From Suillus spraguei (lineage: Eukaryota > Basidiomycota > Agaricomycetes > Boletales > Suillaceae), in assembly GCA_016800925.1 (NCBI GenBank), contig JABCPU010000374.1, positions 1 through 64,000 of the forward strand: a DNA stretch of 64,000 nucleotides, in the 5' to 3' direction. This document shows positions 1 to 10,416 of this stretch, piece after piece; within the stretch, counting starts at the first letter, position 1; every line of letters begins with the position of its first letter. A program made the position numbers and the translations under genes. The notes under the pieces were generated by a model. The model searched no databases. It was not told the origin of the DNA and saw only the letters and a list, made by a program, of their open reading frames with translations.

Positions 1-600
1 TTATACAAGTATGTGCCCCTAATTTTGCATGAAGTCTGAGGGGGAGTTCCAGTGAAGTCCAGAGGGGAACTCTGGAGGAACTCTAGGGCTAGACTGCTCA
101 ATAGTGCGCCGACGGACTACTGGAGGATCATGGCAACCACGCAGGAACTATTTCCGGAGGACAGGAAATACAGGTAAGACTACTGGGTTAAGTCCCAAGT
201 AGAATGGAATGGAGGATGGACTGCCAGACAAAGTCCAGGGCAAGATAGGAGGGAAGCTCCAGGGGAAAGATGATCCACAGGATGTCAAGGGTGGGGTAGG
301 ACAGGTCCGGAGGTCCGGAGATAGGAGGTCCGGAGATAGGAGGTCCGGAGATAGGAGGTCCGGAGATAGGAGGTCTGGAAAGGGAGGAGTGGAGGAGTGT
401 AGGAGTGGAGGAGTGGAGGACCAGAGAAGTGAAGCTCCATGGATCCAAGGGGAAGTATTTAGGACATTGATGAGGATCGGAAGTCTCAGATGTCAGAGGA
501 GGGAAAGTCCGGACATAGTGGTGGGTGAGCTGTGCTCAGGGTGGGCTAGGATATGCATAGGGTTAGCAAGCTAGCTGCAGAGGTCTGAAGGTCCAGTCAG
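1..600 (-). mobile_element. LTR-B family remnant, cut by window edge
   Basis: About the first 500 bases align by eye to the LTR-B copy at 46230-47647 in the same orientation. Shared blocks include the 'gtatgtgcccctaatttt' start, 'gaactatttccggagg', 'gacaaagtccagggca' and 'gaaagatgatccaca'. The true terminus lies outside the window and the inner end fades near 500-600. No coding capacity. LTR-B is defined by the copies at 60161-60929 and 56062-56820. Confidence 0.7.
309..379. repeat. 15-bp minisatellite inside LTR-B remnant
   Basis: The unit ggaggtccggagata repeats nearly perfectly about 4.7 times. The equivalent place in the LTR-B copy at 46.6 kb holds a different short repeat (8-bp unit gaggagca), so this segment of the LTR is a hotspot of repeat expansion. 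Open frames across it are low-complexity artefacts. Confidence 0.85.
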
Positions 601-639
601 ATGATATACAACTACCTCAGCTCCGCCATGTCTACAATT

Positions 640-1010
640 ATCATACACATGGGCCCACCCGTCTATATTTTATACCACCCTCGGCCCACCCGTCTAATAC
701 AATATTTTATATAACACTCTCGGCCCAACCGTCTAATATGTGTCTGGGCCCACCCATGTATGTGATAACAAGTACCCTTCACATACCTGTCTACCTGATA
801 CACATCTACCTTGGTACACCCATCTACATAATATCTTACTACCTCGGCCCATCCGTCTACCGGATATTCATATACATCGGCCCACTCATCTACTCTACAT
901 ATTCCTTGCATGGGCCCACCCACCGTCATCGGGAATAATATTCCTCCCGGCCCATCCGTCATCAACGAGGATATTTCTACCATGGGCCCATGGTCCGCTG
1001 GCCCGTATCA
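640..1010. repeat. Degenerate CGGCCCACCCGTCTA-type repeats
   Basis: The motif (t)cggcccacccgtcta and close variants recur about ten times at irregular 30-60 bp spacing, separated by AT-rich stretches. The array lies between the LTR-B remnant and the truncated 3' side of the gypsy element. No credible coding potential on either strand. Confidence 0.6.
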
Positions 1011-1088
1011 TACGGGATATTATGCATGTCCGCTCACTTGTATAATACGGAGATAGTTCACTGTAATATGTGTGTCCAGGGCGAATGA

Positions 1089-2870
1089 TCATGCCGAGGA
1101 ATTCGACTTCTTGTGTGTCGAAAGTGCACTTTTGGGTTTCAGGAAGAGGGACTCTCTTCTGATCTTGTTGAGGACTCTACGAGTCCATTCTTTCTGCTCC
1201 TCCTGGGTGTCGGAGAAGATCAGGATGTTGTCCATGTAGACGATCATCCATCCTTCATTGATTTCTTCTGCAAAGGTCTGGGTCATGTAGGCTTGGAAAG
1301 TGGCGGGCGAATTGCACAATCCAAAGAACATGACCTTTGGCTCAAATAGTCCACAGGAGGTCAAGAACATCGCTTTCCAGTAGTCATCATGGTGGATCAG
1401 GATGTTATTATATCCCAATTGGATGTCCATCTTCGTGAAGTATTTTGTGCCTCAAAGTTTGGCAATGAGAGGTGGAATAAGGGGAAATGGATAGGCGTTC
1501 TTCACAGTCCATTCATTGATGTACTGGTAATTGTTACAGTCATACGTGCCCCTATTCATTTTCCTTTCTATTCTCATATATCACGTGATATGGAGCTTAT
1601 CGCTCGGACACTTCCACTTCCATCAGATATCACATGATCCAACTAGTAAGTCATATCATGTGATGTCATGACTCCCCATGACTCCATTCTCGGACTCAAC
1701 CAGTTTAGCATGCATGTATGCTAAACCCATGCCCTTATCTCTAACTCATGCATCTCAACACGCTTGTACAATACATGCCTTCCTTATTAGGATACACAGT
1801 TATATTCTCACGGTTACCTGGTCTGTGCGCGCATATATATACCTATATAAGCACAGTGTACTTGTAGTAGATTCCCTACTTTAATCTTACTGGGTTTTAC
1901 CTGGGACATCCTTCACTTAGGTCTCCAACCTAAGTCGTCTGAATCGTCTCTAAGTCTAAGCACTCCTTAGTCTTAGTCTCTATTCTGTTGTCATCTTAGA
2001 GTCACGACTCTTTGATGGGACCCTTATCCCTCGTTCTCTTTTGAATGTAGTCGAACTTCCCAGCAGACCGTCTGTGTCTTATCACTGTCACTGGAGATGC
2101 CACCCCAGTTCGTAACAGTAATCTTGACAGGGTCAGAGCGACCTATCCTTCATTCCAACAAAGAAGAAACCAGAGGCCTGAGGGGACTTCGATGGTTGGA
2201 TGAAGTCTTTCTTCAGGTGTTTGTTGATGAAGGCTTTGACAGTCTCTGTTTCTTTCGGGGAGAGGGGGTATGCCCTAGAGCTCTTTGGAATGAAACCAGG
2301 CTTCGTTTCAATCCAGTGGTCAACTCCAGGTTGAGATGGGGGGAGCTGGTTAAGCCCGTCTTTCACAAAAATGTTGGCAAAGTCATAGATGTATGAGGGG
2401 ACAAGTTCCTCGAATGTTTTCTTCATCTTCTCTTGGTTCACTTTGATGGCAAATTCTTGAGCTTTGTTGCTCATTTTGACGAGATGCTTGGAGGCTTCTG
2501 GGATCCAAATGTTTTGCAGAGCTTTGCTCATGCGATTCATTTCATTCTGCAAGGTCCCATCTTGAGTGAGCGGGGTGTCAAGGTCAAGGTTCTCAATGAC
2601 GTGCACAGAGGTCATGTTGGGGGAGTACTTGATGAGCACTTCATCATTGGTCAGGTGGTAGGTGGCGATGTCGTTCACCTTCTGGCACACCTGGGTGTTG
2701 CCGACCCAGACATCCTCATACTTGTTAAAGTTGGGGAGGTCGTCTTCATCATCCTCAATGGGTTTTAAACACGGGGGTCCGTTTCTCTTGTTCTTGTTCT
2801 TGTTCTTCTTGGTGCTTATCTGCTCGAGAACATTGTAGTGAACAAAGTCATGCTGACTGTCAAACCCCTG
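1089..2870 (-). pseudogene. Gypsy reverse transcriptase, interrupted by solo LTR-A
   Basis: The upstream part (2133-2700) carries the linker and first RT motifs, including YDFANIFVKDG, VDHWIETKPG and the SPQASGFFFVG block. The downstream part (1089-1526) carries MDIQLGYNN, FGLCNSPATFQ and the catalytic box VYMDNILIFS, where YMDN replaces the usual Y-x-D-D. Between them lies solo LTR-A. Deleting it with one GTAAT duplication joins the two parts in one frame, leaving a TGA where an arginine codon (CGA) is expected and a TGA after IAKL. RT would copy element RNA into cDNA; this copy cannot. Confidence 0.85.
1532..2117 (+). mobile_element. Solo LTR, family A
   Basis: A 586-bp unit starts TGTTACAG and ends CGTAACA (TG...CA with 6-bp inverted ends). 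It is flanked by a perfect 5-bp duplication GTAAT at 1527-1531 and 2118-2122, inside the gypsy RT frame. Other copies are at 50862-51334 and 55751-58150 in the opposite orientation. No internal coding region, so it is a solo LTR left by recombination between two LTRs. Confidence 0.93.
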
Positions 2871-2879
2871 TTTTCGACA

Positions 2880-3870
2880 AGTGTCTTGTTACAGTCTGCG
2901 GCAGCAACCAAACAATTCCCTTATAGCGAGTATATAGCCTTTTCACTCTGCTAAGGCGGAACCGTTCTACTTCTGTAGACCCTTACTGGATCCTTGCGCC
3001 GATGCCCTCATGTCCTGTCCAATTCCATCTAGATCCATTGGTGCATAGTTACTTCACTTCCGCCATTGCTAAACCTACAGCAGGCTTTACCTTATATCTC
3101 AAGGGGCCGCTGCACACTGTGCACCTCTTTACTAATACCCTGTTGATTTTCTATCTCACTACCGGGCTCAACTAATTATCTCCTACGCACATGAATATGT
3201 TAAAAGGACTCATCATACATACCATTACTGTTACTTCCCATTACATTCTGTCTCTTGGACTTAGTATCTGAACACTTGCTAGTCTGAATCTATTTGCCTT
3301 TGAACATTTCTCCGTTTGAATCTCGCTCATTGATTTAACCACTGGTAACTTGACCACTCGAAGTACCACACTACTTTTGACTTCGCTACTCATAACCAGA
3401 CCAAAACCAGTGATCTTGCTGGGTCACTACTTCATTTACTGCCTCTTTCATCACCTACCTTGCTCATACAGAGCCGCCACTACCATTACTGCTACTGCAC
3501 TGCGGGTAGTAACATGATATTTGTTTTGCAGGAGTTTCTTTTGTTCTTGCTCTCACTAGCTAACCGCTACAGCTACCCTTACCACATGAGTACCGCTGAC
3601 ATTGCACTAGTACCGCTGACATACCGCAGCTGCTGCTAACTTTGGAAGTCAAAGTCTTCGTTTCTATATTAGTTCTTTCATGTTTCCTTTGCACTAACTT
3701 AGAAGGAATTGCTTCTATCGCAGTCCTCTTGGGTCGAACATCGCACTTGCACCTTCAGTAGGATTATTGTTATTGTTGTGCTTATACTTAGGCCAGCAGT
3801 AGTTTCTTCATTTCAACATGGTCGAGGGTTGAATCCAACATTCTGAGGGGGGCGAATATCTCGCCATCTT
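2880..3870. mobile_element. Unassigned insertion, possible LTR family C
   Basis: About 1 kb of non-coding sequence separates the gypsy protease from the RT linker. It resembles the insertion at about 47979-48735 in the copia integrase: both have a block ending 'cattggtgcatag'/'catttggtgcatag', many 'taccgctgac'/'actgctgac' motifs, and GGGTCGAACA near the right end. I infer a diverged solo LTR of a third family. I could not fix its ends or find a target duplication. Confidence 0.45.
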
Positions 3871-3884
3871 CTTTAGGTTGTGCC

Positions 3885-4364
3885 TCAGAATACGTAGGCA
3901 GGTGCACTTTCGGTTGAGTATGCGCTCAATGGTCGTGTGTGCACGGTTGTGCATAAGGCAATGGTGTCGCACACCCAGTCGATGTCAGGGTTCATCGTGG
4001 AAAGCCAAGGCTTTCCAAGTAGGATGTTGTCGTGTTTGGAAAGTTGGGTGACGCTAAAATTTCTATACATGACCCATTTATCAAGGCAAATAAACAGGGT
4101 ACAGTAGCAGGAGACCTTCCCAGCTTTCAAGTGACTTCCATCAACAGTGGTGATGTGGAAGGGGTGTCTGAGTTGATGTGTGTGGATTTTGTGGTCCTGC
4201 ACCAAGGAGGAATCAATGAATGATCCTCCAGTGCCAGAATCAATGATGGCGGTCAATGCAATGGTTTTTGGGCTCTTCGCACTAAAAAGGGTGACAGGAA
4301 CGCGAAAATTGTTTGATTTGCCAACACATTTAGTATACAGAGCACACTTGGGAGTGACTGACAT
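3885..4364 (-). pseudogene. Gypsy retropepsin-type protease
   Basis: The minus-strand frame encodes an aspartic-protease domain with the active-site motif IIDSGTGGSFID (normally D-S-G-A/T), followed by the flap and the ILLGKPWL motif of gypsy proteases. It would cleave the Gag-Pol polyprotein. The frame ends shortly after the domain, and a sister frame (EDGEIFAP) continues towards the 2.9-3.9 kb insertion, so the original pol frame is broken. Assignment to Ty3/gypsy rests on position between gag and RT. Confidence 0.8.
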
Positions 4365-4564
4365 TGCTACAGTGCTCCTATCTAGAAATCCTCCACCTCA
4401 TCTTCTTCCAAAGATTTGGCAGGAGTCTTTTTAGTCTTCTTCAGGGCAAGCTTTCTAACTTTGACCCTTTCGACTTCCATATTGGAAGTGTTTTCATCAG
4501 AGTCTTCATTGTCAGGGACTTTGTCCCTTACCAAATTCTTTCCTTTCTTGTCATCATCTCCACA

Positions 4565-5299
4565 TCAGACCTTCAGGTGGAAGGTGGTGTCACCGGTGCG
4601 GTGGCCATGCTTCCTGCATTTGAAGCAGAGGCCATCCTTCATATATTTCTCGCACTCTTGGCATGTCAGGTCAATGTCCATGGCGTCGGGGTTGCATCTT
4701 GCATGGTTCTGCCTCTGAGTAGAGGGTTTGTAGTGGGAGTGGTTCTTGGCAACTGTGTTGCACATGGCCACTCTGCGTTCATAGTTGGCATTCAACTTGA
4801 CAGTGGCAGAGTAGTAGTTGTCAATAGAGACAGGGATGGTTTCCATTTGACAGATGGCTTGGCGAAGGAGTTCCTTGATGCTCAAGCACATGGCCAGAGT
4901 CTTGAACTCTGTGATGTATTCCATAAGAGTGCCGGAGTGTTTGATTCAGGAGATCTTTGCCATAGCATCAATTTTCTCATCATGAGGGTTGAAGGCGGTG
5001 ACGAAGGCATTGTGGAAGTCTTCCCATTTGCCAAAGTTGGCGGGGCTGGTTTCATAGGCCTTTGCATACTGAGTGAGTGCCCAGGAACAGGTGGTCTCCT
5101 CGGTCATGTATGCAAGGCAGGTACAGATCCAGTGTTCATTGGATGGATAGTACATCTTGTTCAGCAAGAGGTAGGTAGAGGCTGTGTAGAGCCATCTCAT
5201 CGTGTTGGTGGGGTCCCCATTAAACTTAGAGGGCAATCCTGCCTTAAGTTCTGGTGGCACAAGTTTAGCAGCCACAGGAGTTGTTGTGGAGCCAGACAT
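4565..5299 (-). pseudogene. Gypsy Gag with zinc knuckle
   Basis: Starts MSGSTTTPVAAK at 5299 and contains the retrotransposon Gag core (LPSKFNGDPTNTMRWLY, then WEDFHNAFVTAFNPHDEK). A second frame from 4924 holds the rest and a nucleocapsid knuckle CFKCRKHGHRTGDT, in which the last of the CCHC ligands is replaced. At least one frameshift near 4930-4950 splits the gene. Gag would package element RNA. The start sits 8 bp from the poly(T) tract of the neighbouring LINE, so the leader and 5' LTR were displaced. Confidence 0.8.
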
Positions 5300-5706
5300 G
5301 TTTGTTCTTTTTTTTTTTTTTTTTTTTGATCCTTGTTTATTGTCCGTTGGGGCTATGCCCTATGATGGACACTACCTACTGTACATCTAATCTATTCGTA
5401 TATGCTTTGGTCCGTTTTTTGGTTGTCTATGCTATACAGTGGTCCTGGCTTGCGCGCGGACGTTAGGGCCTTCTTCAGGCTCTTGATATGATTTGTGCGA
5501 CTTGTTGTCATGTTTCCTCTATTCCTTCTCCTTTTCCGCTGGGGGGGTTACATCTCCGAAGGTTTGTTCCAATCTTCTCGTGCGCGCGATGTACATCAAC
5601 GTTGCTCTCATTCCCTTGCTTTCATTCAGCAGGTACTCGATTTTGCATTGTCTTGCTCCGACTTCTTTCCTCATTTGTTCTCTCTGGTTCACGTATGCTG
5701 GGCAGA

Positions 5707-6981
5707 CTAGGATGAAGTGGTGTACGTTTCGTCATGGTTTTCGCATGCTGGGCAACGCGCCGTTGGGGATTTCGCTATTCGTTTGAGGTGTTTGTTGAGC
5801 GCTATATGTCCCGTGCGGAGTTGAAACATCAGTGAGCTGTGACGTCTCGGTAGCTTCTCTATCTTCTTTGCAAACTTCTTTGATGGTGCTGACATGTCGA
5901 CTGATTTGAGCAGTGTGTAGCGCGGTGAGTTCTCCATGATGGTGGTGGCCTCTTTTTTGATCTTTGCGTAGAAGTGTTGTCTTAGTGCCGCTTTGCTCCT
6001 TGGTAGGATTCTGAGTTCTCCTTCCTCGGTTAGGAGCGACTTTGGCTGGGCTCGTGTGTCTGATGATTCACCTCGTGCGGCGCGTTTCGTGTGAGTGTCT
6101 GCCTCTTCATTCCCTGGTATCCCTACATGGCCTGGCGTCCATCTGACTTTGAGTTTTCTTTCGTCATGCTCAGGGATGAGTCTTCTAAGATCATCGTGGA
6201 ATTGGTCCATGAGGTAGTGTCCTGGCTGTGAGAGGAAAGCTTCGGTTGCTCTTATCGCTGCCTGATTGTCGACACCTAGGGATATGGTGCCCCTTCTTCC
6301 TCCCGTCTCCTTCAGCAGTTGTACTGCTAATATCATCCCCACCAACTCTGCTTCATAGACCATATGCTCGCGGTCGCTCCCCAAGTGAAACCTCTTGCTT
6401 CCTATCACTTCGTTGCCTCTCATGACCACTGCTGCTCCTCCAACTCCCCCATCCACCATTGACCCGTCTGAGTACGCCCTTAGGTTTTCATCGGCGAGTC
6501 CGTCTTCTATCTTTGCTGTCTCGGCCTTCTCCGCTATGTGGATGTCTACATCCGGCTCCCACTTGGGGTAGTGTCTGACTGGGTCTATCTTTTCCACCAT
6601 CGATGGGTTGATCCTGAATTCGTACATCAGCTTATGCAGTGGGGATGGATAGCGTTTTTTCCCCTTAAAATCTCTCTCTTTGCCGTAATCATATGCGTTC
6701 TTGATTCCCTTGGCTAGTGGATGTTTCTGTGGGAGTGTCGCCATTCTGAGCGTGGCTCTGTAGCACACTTTTCGAAGAGTCTGCTGAAAAGGTAGTACAT
6801 TAGCGTGCGCGTCTAGCATGTCTGTGGGACTTGATCTTAGTCCTCCCACAATTGATATGGTTGCCATTCTCTGCACTCGCGCCATCTGCGAGGCGAAGCC
6901 TCTTGCTCCTCGCCCTTTCCCCCTTTTCCCCCTCCCCTTTTCTACTAGACCTGCACACCACACATCTGCGGCGTACAACAT
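5707..6981 (-). pseudogene. LINE RNase H domain and C-terminal Cys motif
   Basis: This frame holds the end of the RT region and a type I RNase H: AYSDGSMVDGG (first catalytic Asp), HMVYEAELVGM (Glu), LGVDNQAAIRA (Asp) and VRWTPGHVGIPGNEEAD (His/Asp end). It finishes with a CPACENHDETY segment like the C-terminal Cys/His motif of LINE-encoded proteins. RNase H removes the RNA strand during reverse transcription. The frame starts at a frameshift from the RT part and ends prematurely near 5707, before the expected last Cys. Confidence 0.85.
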
Positions 6982-8760
6982 CTTGGGACGATTACTCCCT
7001 CATACAGTTTTTTCATCAGTTTCCCGTGTATTCCCTTCGTCGGACGTATCATCCGGCTACATGCTAGCGCGTACTTCGTTCCTTTGGCCAGTGCGTGGGC
7101 CGCCTGCTCCTTGAAGTTTAGATTTTCGTCGATGATGATTCCTAGAAATTTGTGCGACTTCGAAGGTTGGATTGTGTGATCGCGGATGGTGATGGGTACT
7201 CGTGGTGTAGGGACTGTCTTGTTGGGGTTTTCGGTGCTTCGAACTCGTATCCTGGAAAGACAAATTAGTGCGGTTTTGTCTAGCTCAAACTCAGCGTTGT
7301 ATTCCTCGCTCCAGTCAAGTGCACCTCCTTGCTTTTCCATCATGTTTTTGACCTTTGCGTTTGATTCCTCGTATGAGCGCCCTCTTGCTATTAGCGCTAC
7401 ATCGTCATGAATCCTAGACTCAGTTCTCCTTTGCTGGGTCTCGGGTCTGCGACTCGCAGGACTGGTGCATTGTAGAAGATGAAGCCCATTGGGGATAGCG
7501 GACATCCCTGGTCTAGTCCATCTGACACCTTGAACAAGTTTGACTGGTAGTCGTCGAAAAAGAGATGCGTCGTTCTGTTGTCCAGTCTTTGTTTGTACCA
7601 ATCTACATATTCCTTTGGTATTCTTGCTTTTCTGAGGTTGTGTAGTAGCTTGCTTGCTACCACGCTCGGGAAGGCGCCTTTACGTCAAGGAAGAGTAGGG
7701 AAATGTGGTTGTTTGTTTTCGACGCCCAGGAATCTGTTATGAACTTAGTTAGCAGGTGGAGGGAGTCTACCGTTGATCGTCCCGGTCGACCGCCGAAGTG
7801 GGTTGGGGGTAATAGATGGTGTTCTTCTGCAATATATGTTAGATCGTCGGCAACACATGATGAGAGGATCTTAGCCATCGTGTCTAATAGCGTTATCGCT
7901 CTATATGCCTTCGGGACACTGTAGTCTGGCCTTCCTGGCTTCCTGAGTACGATCGTCGAGGAACATTTCCATTCGTTCGGGTACACTTCGAGGGTGAACG
8001 TAGCTCTGTATATTGGTGCCATGAATGGTACAAGAAGGTCAGCGCATTTCATGAATACTACGTTGCTTATCCCATTGGGTCCTGGGGCTTTGAACGGTGA
8101 TAGTTTCGTGATTGCTCTGTGTACTTGCTGGTTCGTGATTGGTCTGAATTCACATATTGGAGGGTCGTAGTCGAAGTCCGGGTTCACTTGGTCATCGTCT
8201 GGCGGCGTTCTGAAGAATACCTCGTAAAGTAGCTCGCTCTTTCGGGTGTTATCTTGCATCGTGTTGTCCTGATTGTTTGCCCTCGGGTCTTGGAGGGTTT
8301 TGATCCTTGTGTGTATCTGGTCGGAAGGGTCGCCTGCTACGTATCTATGAAAGGTCCATACTCCTGTGAATGTCAGTTCCTCTAACCATTCTGTCCAATG
8401 GTTTGTCTTTGCTCGCTTGATACTTTCTGAGAATCGGTTTCGTGCGATTCTATATTCCTCGTGCACTGGGTCGTTTCGTCTCGCTAATTTCTTTCTTGAT
8501 ATCCTTCCTAGTTTGTGTGTTGCTTTTCGTTCAGTGTCCAGTTCCTTCGACCACCATCTCTTCGCGTACGGGGATGGTTTGGTCTTCGGTATGCACTTCT
8601 CTACTGTTTCGGCGATGCTTGTTGTGAGTGCCTTGAACGCCTCGTCGAACTGTTCTCGTGTCTTGATTTCCGTTGCCTGTGGGATGTCGTCTAGTTTAGT
8701 TTCAAGGACCTCCCAGAACTCTTCCCAGTCCGTGTCTCTGAAGTTGCGCTTGGGGCTGGT
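6945..8760 (-). pseudogene. LINE reverse transcriptase, three frames
   Basis: From 8466 the frame shows APGPNGISNVVFMKC, PGRPDYSVPKAYRAITLL and HFGGRPGRSTVDSLH, typical of LINE RT. A second frame (7397-7663) carries YKQRLDNRTT and DGLDQGCPLSPMGF. A third (6945-7601) carries the catalytic box as HDDVALIARG, where [FY]xDD is expected. At least two frameshifts separate them. A TGA near 8765 separates the endonuclease linker from a segment reading FRDTDWEEFWEVLETKLDD. RT primes on nicked target DNA; this copy is inactive. Confidence 0.85.
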
Positions 8761-9611
8761 TTCAATTCATTCTGGTTGGAGGTTGATGGTACTAATTATG
8801 GGGAAATGGTCAGTTACTACTGGGCGTAGCTGGTACTCTACACTGCACTGCGTGAATGAGTGCTCAAGATCTGCTGAACAAAATACATTGTCTGGGCGCG
8901 TTAAGTTTTTGGTGTTTGATGCCTCTAGAGTGGCTATGTTTGGGGGGAGGACCTGGACTAAGTTATATAGTGATAGAAGGTTTATCAGTACTCCCGCGTG
9001 TCTAAGTTCGCCGCGGTGAAGAGATGTACATTATTTTGCATTTCCCACATTGGGTGGTGGCGATTGAAATCGCCTAGCCAGATTATATGTTCATTATATA
9101 CAGTGTTGTTGCCTTGAGCGATTCGCTGCTGCGTGCGATGTCTCTGGGAGTTTCGTTCAGACACCATGTGCCTCTCCATGAAGTGGAGTGTGCTATCGCT
9201 ATTGCAGGGGTTATATATGTTGTAGATACGCACCTTGCCGAAAGCCCCCGTTAGCTCTATCGCCATAGCATTCGCTGACTTGAGTGGTATAATGTGCCAA
9301 TTGTTTTTCGATAGTCTCTTGTTGACTAGGATTATCGTCTGTGATTGTCCTGGGTTTGCGTGGTGGTCCGTTGGGTAGATTACTTCCCAGAACTGTCTTA
9401 GATTGGAGGCGTTAGCAAGATTCACGGGGTTGAGATATGGTTCTTGGATGCACACTATATCATATACGTGCGGGTTTAAGTTTTTCAGCATGTGCTCCCA
9501 TGCATTGTTGGATTTCCGAAGGTTTTGCTGCCAGATTTTCAAGTCTTCGCGTTCTTGGTGTGTGTTGTCAGCGTCATCCATCACTAGTTTCCGGCATGGT
9601 CCTGGTCCCAC
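8760..9611 (-). pseudogene. LINE endonuclease (EEP family)
   Basis: The minus-strand frame contains IWQQNLRKSNNAWEHML, the catalytic CIQEPYL, LGDFNRHHPMW, and after a frameshift near 9000 the terminal VVTDHFPI motif. These are the conserved Asn, Glu, Asp-x-Asn and Asp-His positions of exonuclease/endonuclease/phosphatase-fold LINE endonucleases. The enzyme nicks target DNA for target-primed reverse transcription. The frame shift and a downstream TGA make this copy non-functional. The annotated M at 9611 is only the first Met after the last upstream stop. Confidence 0.85.
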
Positions 9612-9858
9612 CCTCTTTGTGGGCTGTAGGGTTCGTGGGGGGAGCCGTAAGGGGAGCTAGACCATCTTGGAGGTGTTGATTGCGTTTCGGTCTCTTCTTG
9701 GGTGGGTGGTTTCCATTGTGTTCGGTGGTCTGCTTGAGGTCTTGTCATCTGCCATGCTTCTGGGATTCGGGATTGACCTCCCAATGACCCATCTTGTGTC
9801 TCCCATCTCCCCCATCTCTCCCATCTCCCTGTCTCCCCATCTCCCTCATCTCTCCTGT

Positions 9859-10005
9859 CTCCCATCTCCCATCTCCCATCTCCCATCTCCCATCTCCCAT
9901 CTCCCATCTCCCATCTCCCATCTCCCATCTCCCATCTCCCATCTCCCATCTCCCATCTCCCATCTCCCATCTCCCATCTCCCATCTCCCATCTCCCATCT
10001 CCCAT
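9859..10005. repeat. 7-bp minisatellite (CTCCCAT)21
   Basis: Twenty-one uninterrupted copies of CTCCCAT, preceded from about 9785 by degenerate copies (ctcccatctcccccatctctcc...). The same motif in reverse complement recurs at 11293-11490, about 1.3 kb away. Because 7 is not a multiple of 3, all frames stay open across it and give spurious repetitive peptides on both strands. Confidence 0.97.
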
Positions 10006-10416
10006 CTCCTTCGCACTTCTTTTTGGCTTTGGCCTCCTTTTTTGCTTTGCACTCCTTTGCACTCCTTTTTGGCTTCACTTTTGGCTGAACACTCCCTTTG
10101 GGCTCCCTGGCCTCAGTTCCATCCTAATAATTTCATTTTCCCCCAGGTTCGGACAACCTGTGGCAGATGACAACCCATCATTTGGTTTTACCCCAGCTTC
10201 AGACAACCCGTGGCAAATTTTTAACCCATGTGGCGCTGCACGTGACAAAACCACGCAATCATACAATGGGACAACAGTGTATTGAATCGGCACTCGAAAA
10301 AACCACGCGATATTTCCAAATAAAGGTTTAGCCGAGCTAAGCGTTCCCATGTGGCCTTTAGCAACACAAGCGAAAGCCATGTGAGCTAGCGAGCACATTC
10401 CCACCTTTCCCCCCTT
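10006..10416. other. Unassigned non-coding stretch
   Basis: Between the minisatellite and the LTR-B fragment. A short motif caacc(t/c)gtggca occurs twice (about 10155 and 10207) in a diverged direct repeat. I recognise no gene or element. Confidence 0.4.

Larger units (their letters stand above)
1089..5299 (-). mobile_element. Ty3/gypsy-type element remnant (gag-PR-RT)
   Basis: On the minus strand the order is gag, aspartic protease, then reverse transcriptase, as in Ty3/gypsy elements. RNase H, integrase and the flanking LTRs are not visible: the RT side stops near 1089 at a repeat array and the gag side abuts the poly(A) end of a LINE. It is further broken by a solo LTR (1532-2117), by an unassigned insertion (about 2880-3870), by stop codons and by a degraded zinc knuckle. 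It is a dead copy. Confidence 0.85.
5308..9785 (-). mobile_element. LINE (non-LTR retrotransposon), Tad-like, decayed
   Basis: A minus-strand element ends in a 20-base poly(A) (poly(T) at 5308-5327). In order it carries an apurinic-type endonuclease, reverse transcriptase, RNase H and a C-terminal Cys-rich motif, the architecture of fungal Tad1-like elements. Several frameshifts and stops split the ORF. The 5' end is not clear: coding similarity fades near 9.7-9.8 kb next to a 7-bp minisatellite and no ORF1/Gag is recognisable, so the copy is probably 5'-truncated. The target duplication was not found. A second fragment of this family lies at about 16090-16400. Confidence 0.88.

Noticed and set aside
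3820..3850. tRNA-like GGTTGAATCC
   Set aside because: No acceptor or D stem could be folded around it; it sits inside a repeat insertion.
4364..5329. 321-codon plus-strand frame
   Set aside because: It is antisense to the gypsy Gag gene, which has recognisable Gag and zinc-knuckle motifs on the minus strand, and it ends in the LINE poly(T).
9859..10005. CRISPR-like array
   Set aside because: Units are 7 bp with no spacers, in a eukaryotic genome; it is a minisatellite.
9584..10285. Long open frames on both strands over the heptamer tract
   Set aside because: A 7-bp repeat without stops keeps all frames open; the peptides are simple GDGRWEM- and SHLPSPI-type repeats with no family features.
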